From Halegenticoccus soli (lineage in GTDB: Archaea > Halobacteriota > Halobacteria > Halobacteriales > Haloferacaceae): DNA of 64,000 nt. The translations under genes and the position numbers were made by a program. The stretch covers positions 61,279 to 125,278 of the forward strand of contig NZ_PEND01000010.1 in the NCBI RefSeq assembly GCF_002844195.1. Direction: 5' to 3'. This document shows, in pieces, positions 60,019 to 64,000 of this stretch. Within the stretch, counting starts at the first letter, position 1. Each line of letters opens with the position of its first letter. A model generated the notes under the pieces. It had not been told where the DNA came from. It worked only from the letters and a program-made list of their open reading frames with translations, and searched no databases.

Positions 60019-62193
60019 TCAGTCGACGAGGTCAAACGACCATCGGAGTTTTTCGTCGAGTAACACCGGACAGTTCTGGAGCGACAGGAGTTCCGAGAGC
60101 GCGTCGCCGTCGAGCGCGAACGGGTCCGTACTGCCGTAGCAGAGGTAGTACTCCTCGTTGTCGGCGACGTGGGGGACGAAGATGCTCCCCATCCCGTCCC
60201 CGGTCCCGGGCTGGAGTTCGAAGCGCACCTCGTATCGATCGCGGCCGATCTCGGCGACGCGAAGGAGGTTCGGAATGGTGCTCTCCGACTGGGAGATCGC
60301 CAGCCGGCCGTCGCCGAGCACGCTGTACTGGTGGCCCTGCGCGCTCTGCGTCCGAGCGACGTTCAGCGCCGAGGAGACGGTGAACCCGGCGTCGAGCAGG
60401 CGGGCGAACGTCGCGCCCAGCTCGGTCGCGCCCGCGTTTCCGACCGCGGACGACGTAACGACGCCCGCGACGCTCCCGCGTTCGACGAGCGCGACGCCCT
60501 GGTCGCGGGACGTGCAGGCGTTCAGGAAGAAGGCGTCGACGCCGACGCTCCCCGGGGGAAGCTCCCTGGCGTCGAGCAGTCCGTCCGGACACACCATCCC
60601 GCCCGAGCGGATGTGACCGACGTAGTGAAGGAGGTCGTGGTCGGATCGGAGCGCGTCCGCGAGCGCCTCCCGGTCGATTTCGCGGTACACCGTCACGTCG
60701 AACGGGGAGTCGCCGCGGTACGCCTCGTCGACGACTTCGCCCTCCCCGGCCATCTCCGGGTCGTTCACGACGACGGCGATCTCGAGCGCGCCCTCCGTCT
60801 CCGCGCGGGCCAGTCGGTTGCGGTGCGCCGCGGGCATCGTCCACGACCGCCCGAACGGAACGCTCTCCGGCGGGCCGATCCACGTCTCGGCGAGCGTCGC
60901 CTCGTCGGCGGCGGCCGAACCGCGAACGTCGGGCGGATCGCCGCCGGGGGACGCGCCGCCCCTCGCGGTTCCGCTCGGTTCGCTCGATTCGTCCGACTCG
61001 CCCGCTCCGATCGATCCGTCTCCCCCGTCCGTTCCGCCGTCCCCGCGCCGCGAGCGGAGGAACGAGTCGATGGCCTCCGGATCGACCGACACCCGGGCGG
61101 GGGTCGACGCGTGTTCGCCCGGCGGCGACACGAGGGCGAGCGCGTCGGCGAGAAACGGCAGCATCCTGACCGACTCGGCGCGTTCGTCGACGATCGCCCG
61201 GAGCTCCCACTCAGGGACGATCTCCGACACGAGATCCCACGGTACGGAGAGGTAGGCGTCCACCTGCTCGGCGAGCGACCGGTCGTACAGCGCCGAAAAG
61301 TCGAGGTCCGCGAGCGACTCCATCCGACGCCGCTCGGCCAACGAGAGGGAGTACAGCCCCTCCGTCCGGGTACAGCAGTCCAGCGTGAGCACCTGCCTGA
61401 GCGCCCGGCCGGCCGCGGTGTGGACGTCGGGGTCGGAGAGCCGAACGGAGGTGCCGACCGCGGTCTCCAGACGCGCCGGCCCCCCGTCGCTCGGTCGGAC
61501 GCTTGCGCCGAGGTAGTACGAGAGCGGCGTCACGGCGTACACCGCGTCGGGCCTCTCCGGAACCAGGATCTCGACGCCCGTCGACGGGCGTTCGAGCCCC
61601 TCCGGGATCTCGAAGGACGCGGCCGGCTCGACGAGGGGCGGGTGGCCCCGGAGCGTCGGGTACGACCGCTCGCAGGTCGTCGTCTTGAGCGCCGACCCGA
61701 AGTACGACACCGCCTCCATGAGCGACTCGGGGTCGGTCGGCGTCCGGATCGTGCCGGCCGGCCGCTGGTGGTACGAACGGGCTCCGAGCGTCACCGCCTC
61801 CTCGCGCTCGAACTCGATCTCGGTGTAGGCGGCGTTCGTCACGGTGAACGCGCCCGCGACGCGGAGGTACAGCTTCACCGGCGTCGCCATCTCGACGAGG
61901 TACGCGCTCTCGCCCGGCGGCGGGAGGTCGACGCTCGAGAGGTGCTGCGCTTCCGCGACCATCTCGCCCGCGCCGTCGCGCACGTACACCGCCGCGACGT
62001 CGGGGAACCGCACGGCGGTCGTCTCGATCCTGGCCGCGGCGTCTATCGGCGCGGCGAACGCCCCGGGATCGGCCGGAACCGGTGAGACGGGCGCGGGCGT
62101 CTCTACGGAGTACTCCTGTCGGTCGATCGGATCGAAGATCCGAACGCCGTGCGCGTCGTCGGCCCGTGCGTGGATTCGCGGCTGTAGCGACAT
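60019..62193 (-). CDS. CHAT-domain (caspase-like) protease
   Basis: A 724-residue protein. The first 380 residues are a beta-rich unknown region (IHARADDAHGVRIFDPIDRQ, VTLGARSYHQRPAGTIRTPT). Residues 390-440 are a Gly/Ser/Asp-rich linker. The C-terminal third is a CHAT domain: the catalytic His is in LLHYVGHIRSGG (His527) and the catalytic Cys in FFLNACTSRDQG (Cys560), followed by GSVAGVVTSSAVGNAGATEL and FARLLDAGFTVSSALNVART. Both catalytic residues are present. CHAT proteases cleave specific partners in prokaryotic defence or cell-death modules. The partner here is unknown. It is 66 bases downstream of the DUF7504-like gene on the same strand. Confidence 0.82.
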   Translation of the reverse strand: MSLQPRIHARADDAHGVRIFDPIDRQEYSVETPAPVSPVPADPGAFAAPIDAAARIETTAVRFPDVAAVYVRDGAGEMVAEAQHLSSVDLPPPGESAYLVEMATPVKLYLRVAGAFTVTNAAYTEIEFEREEAVTLGARSYHQRPAGTIRTPTDPESLMEAVSYFGSALKTTTCERSYPTLRGHPPLVEPAASFEIPEGLERPSTGVEILVPERPDAVYAVTPLSYYLGASVRPSDGGPARLETAVGTSVRLSDPDVHTAAGRALRQVLTLDCCTRTEGLYSLSLAERRRMESLADLDFSALYDRSLAEQVDAYLSVPWDLVSEIVPEWELRAIVDERAESVRMLPFLADALALVSPPGEHASTPARVSVDPEAIDSFLRSRRGDGGTDGGDGSIGAGESDESSEPSGTARGGASPGGDPPDVRGSAAADEATLAETWIGPPESVPFGRSWTMPAAHRNRLARAETEGALEIAVVVNDPEMAGEGEVVDEAYRGDSPFDVTVYREIDREALADALRSDHDLLHYVGHIRSGGMVCPDGLLDARELPPGSVGVDAFFLNACTSRDQGVALVERGSVAGVVTSSAVGNAGATELGATFARLLDAGFTVSSALNVARTQSAQGHQYSVLGDGRLAISQSESTIPNLLRVAEIGRDRYEVRFELQPGTGDGMGSIFVPHVADNEEYYLCYGSTDPFALDGDALSELLSLQNCPVLLDEKLRWSFDLVD

Positions 62194-62259
62194 CTCCTTG
62201 CCTCGAAACCTGTCGTCGGGCCGAAACGAACCCGCCGCTTTACGGCCGCGTCGGCCCTC

Positions 62260-62970
62260 TTATCGAATGTCGAGCGCCAGCGACTTCTGGATGTCGGGTT
62301 CGCGCAGATCCCAGGTCTGAACATAGCCCCGGTCGGCCGCCTCGACCGAGAGGACGATCTCGAAGTTCGACTCCAGCGCTCGAACGGTTTCGTGCGTTCG
62401 CGGGAGCGGAAGGTAGGCGTGCCCCATCCCCTCCGTCTCGCGGACGCGCGCGGTCACCGCCTCGACGAGCGACTCCGTCGGGGCGGTCCCGTAGGCGTCG
62501 AGCAGCGGTGCCAGCGAATCGAGGCACATGCGGAGTTCGGCGGGCTTCAGGTCCCCGGCGGATCGGGTCAACGAGTCGATCGCGCCGAGGATGTCCTGCT
62601 GAAAGCCGAGAATGCTGTCGCTCGGACTGAAAATGCGCGAGCCGTCCTCCACCAGCGCGCCCGTGGAGCGCGCGCTGGACGAGCGCACGGTTCCCTCGTG
62701 AAGGAGAACGCGGGTGCGGTTCCTGTCGATCTCCGACATCTCCGTCGGGAGGCGCTCGGCCGCCGTCGCGGCCGCGTCGGCCGTGAGCGCGAGCAGGCGG
62801 AACCGGCGTTCGTCGGACGCGCCGAGGTGCTGACGGCTGAGGTGCGTTCGGACCTCCAGGGGGAGCGTACCGACGGCGAGCGTGTTACACCCCGTCGTCT
62901 TGTACGTCTGCAGGGCGGTTTCGAAGTCGAACCCCTCCCCGGAGCGCTCTCCCCTGACGATCATACCCAT
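62260..62970 (-). CDS. DUF7504-like protein, degenerate RecA/KaiC-type fold
   Basis: A 236-residue protein. After MIVRGERSGEGFDFETALQT comes YKTTGCNTLAVGTLPLEVRT, in the position where RecA-like proteins have a P-loop but without GxxxxGK[ST]. Later: FRLLALTADAAATAAERLPT, FSPSDSILGFQQDILGAIDS, ELRMCLDSLAPLLDAYGTAP and AYLPLPRTHETVRALESNFE, the order seen in haloarchaeal DUF7504/DUF835-type relatives of KaiC. ATP binding is doubtful. It is the first gene of a two-gene unit with the CHAT protease and may act as its sensor or regulator. Confidence 0.65.
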   Translation of the reverse strand: MGMIVRGERSGEGFDFETALQTYKTTGCNTLAVGTLPLEVRTHLSRQHLGASDERRFRLLALTADAAATAAERLPTEMSEIDRNRTRVLLHEGTVRSSSARSTGALVEDGSRIFSPSDSILGFQQDILGAIDSLTRSAGDLKPAELRMCLDSLAPLLDAYGTAPTESLVEAVTARVRETEGMGHAYLPLPRTHETVRALESNFEIVLSVEAADRGYVQTWDLREPDIQKSLALDIR

Positions 62971-62990
62971 ACCTTGAATTCGGGACAGAG

Positions 62991-63000
62991 GTAAGTAAAC
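62991..63000 (-). promoter_or_regulatory. TATA-like box of the DUF7504-CHAT unit
   Basis: On the minus strand it reads gtttacttac, centred about 26 bases before ATG 62970, which fits a leaderless start. Confidence 0.55.
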
Positions 63001-63114
63001 ATTTTCGTATGTCGGGAGTGTATTCGGTTACTTTCCCGTCAAATTAGTTAAGCGACGAACGACCGAAACGTACGCCCCTCCGGCGGCGCGACAGTACGGG
63101 GCGGCCGCCCGCCG

Positions 63115-63438
63115 TCACCGCCACGGGTTCGACACCAGTTCCGCCTGCACGTCGCTTCCGACTCGGAGCCGGCAGTCGGTCCGCGGCTCGGCCACGCAGA
63201 GCAGGACGTACCCGTCCGCGAGGTGGCGCTCCTTCAGCGCGCGCGGCGGCCGACGGTGTTCGACCCGTCCCGCGAGCAGTTGTCCGGCGCAGGTGGCGCA
63301 CGCGCCGGTGAGACAGCCGAACGGCAGGGAGACGCCCTCGCGCCCGGCGGCGTCCAGCACCGTCTCGTCCCCGCGGACGGCGATCGTCTCCGTCCGGCCG
63401 TCGCGCCACCGGAGTTCGACCCGGTGAACCGCGCTCAC
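63115..63438 (-). CDS. 2Fe-2S ferredoxin
   Basis: A 107-residue plant-type ferredoxin, starting at GTG 63436-63438 (V-S-A-V-H-R-V). The cluster Cys residues are in PFGCLTGACATCAGQLL (C-x4-C-x2-C), with the fourth in YVLLCVAEPRTDCRLRV. It overlaps the stop of the upstream SBP56-family gene by GTGA, so they are co-translated. It may feed electrons to, or take them from, that oxidase-like protein. That pairing is an inference from coupling. Confidence 0.9.
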   Translation of the reverse strand: MSAVHRVELRWRDGRTETIAVRGDETVLDAAGREGVSLPFGCLTGACATCAGQLLAGRVEHRRPPRALKERHLADGYVLLCVAEPRTDCRLRVGSDVQAELVSNPWR

Positions 63439-64000
63439 AACCACACGTCGCTGGTGCAGTCGCCGTCGGGCCAGCGGATCTCGTGGGCGCGGGCGGGCCC
63501 GTCGGGGAGGTCGCCGAAGTCCACGAGGAACTCCTCGTCCAGCTCCATCGTCCCCTTCCGCGGGTTCACGTCCGCCTTCAGCATCACCGATCCCCGTTCG
63601 CCCTCCTCCGGATAGAACTGGTTGTCCCACGAGGAAAACAGCGACGTGGTCCAGTAGAGTCGCTCGCCGTCGAGCGACAGTTGCAGCATCTGCGGGCCGC
63701 CGATCACCTCGCGGGCGTCCTCGCCGAGCGGTCGCCGCGGGCCGAAGTGCCCGCCGGCCCACACCCGATCGGCCAGACGGGGGTTCGCGGGGTCGGAGAC
63801 GTCGTACATGCGGACGTCGCCGTGGAGCCAGTTGGAGAAAAAGAGGTAGCGGTCGTCCATCGACACCAGGAGATCGGTGACGAGTCCGGGGACGGGCATC
63901 TCCCAGTCGTCGTGCTCGCGCGGTTCGACGTCGATCACTTTCTCCGCGCGCCACTCGCCGTCGCGCTCGGAAAAGTGGAACACGTTCGACGACAGCGCCG
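63435..64000 (-). CDS. SBP56/selenium-binding-family protein, C-terminal part (cut by window edge)
   Basis: The last 188 codons of a longer protein. Seen: SSNVFHFSERDGEWRAEKVI, TDLLVSMDDRYLFFSNWLHG, DVRMYDVSDPANPRLADRVW, GGPQMLQLSLDGERLYWTTS, AHEIRWPDGDCTSDVWL. These match selenium-binding protein 56 / methanethiol oxidase (MTO), a beta-propeller copper enzyme; the ...LSLDG.RLYVTTSLFS..DxQFYP motif is typical. The N-terminal half is outside the window. Translationally coupled to the 2Fe-2S ferredoxin gene. Confidence 0.88.
   Translation of the reverse strand, partial: ALSSNVFHFSERDGEWRAEKVIDVEPREHDDWEMPVPGLVTDLLVSMDDRYLFFSNWLHGDVRMYDVSDPANPRLADRVWAGGHFGPRRPLGEDAREVIGGPQMLQLSLDGERLYWTTSLFSSWDNQFYPEEGERGSVMLKADVNPRKGTMELDEEFLVDFGDLPDGPARAHEIRWPDGDCTSDVWL

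Overview
The window comes from a haloarchaeon (class Halobacteria). The DNA is very GC rich and the proteins are strongly acidic. Ribosomal genes are archaeal (L11, L1, P0/L10, P1/L12, L21e), as are RpoF (Rpb4), aEF-1 beta, CDC48, TmcA, a GluRS of the archaeal type, MBF1 and a bacterio-opsin-activator-type HTH regulator. Many genes have a TATA-like box 25-30 bases before the start codon, which implies leaderless mRNAs. It looks like normal chromosome. I found no transposase, phage gene or CRISPR array. The species cannot be named from this sequence alone.

Layout. 1-7.0 kb: a molybdo-enzyme block with a partial CobW-type GTPase, MobA, a YqeC-like protein, a divergent NuoF-like subunit and a large Cys-type formate dehydrogenase alpha subunit. 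7-15.4 kb: housekeeping genes (DUF420 protein, tRNA-Leu(GAG), Bat-type regulator, MBF1, AlaX editing protein, acyl-CoA dehydrogenase, membrane glycosyltransferase, HAD phosphatase). 15.4-24.5 kb: a six-gene minus-strand hydroxamate siderophore operon in the order aminotransferase, decarboxylase, NIS synthetase, acetyltransferase, N-monooxygenase, NIS synthetase. This is the rhizobactin rhbABCDEF order. Five genes are joined by 4-base overlaps, and the promoter carries two DtxR/IdeR-like palindromes. 24.7-32.5 kb: panB, a hydrolase, DUF7127-cdc48, a Tat-exported DUF4397 protein, gltX and a DUF456 protein. 32.6-38 kb: a zfx-like ferredoxin, then the ETF module fixA-fixB-fixC with a FixX domain fused to FixC. 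38-43 kb: a GNAT protein with a winged helix, a 54-residue zinc protein, tmcA, vapBC and small hypotheticals. 43-48 kb: rpl11, then the rpl1-rplP0-rpl12 operon with a structured leader, an orphan TctA-like permease, a zinc-finger micro-protein and aef1b. 48-53 kb: two membrane glycosyltransferases, a cystathionine gamma-synthase-like enzyme and a sugar nucleotidyltransferase. 53.2-57.4 kb: rpl21e-rpoF-DUF655-ksgA-mscS-hemK. 57.4-59.5 kb: a two-gene cobalamin-independent methionine synthase. 59.8-63 kb: a 45-residue exported-peptide candidate beside a CHAT (caspase-like) protease and a DUF7504-like gene. The right edge has a 2Fe-2S ferredoxin overlapping a partial SBP56-family gene.

Most unusual signals: (i) a 36-base coding minisatellite (12-residue unit SxDESAxxADEV/I) present in two unrelated genes 16 kb apart, inserted in the 2Fe-2S loop of formate dehydrogenase and forming the N-terminus of the siderophore acetyltransferase; (ii) four exact-length 27-base repeats spanning the ksgA stop codon and the mscS start; (iii) the CHAT protease / DUF7504 / micro-peptide locus; (iv) a duplicated rpl11 3' end flanking a 41-base hairpin element; (v) the FixC-FixX fusion with an ETF alpha carrying a duplicated N-terminal extension.
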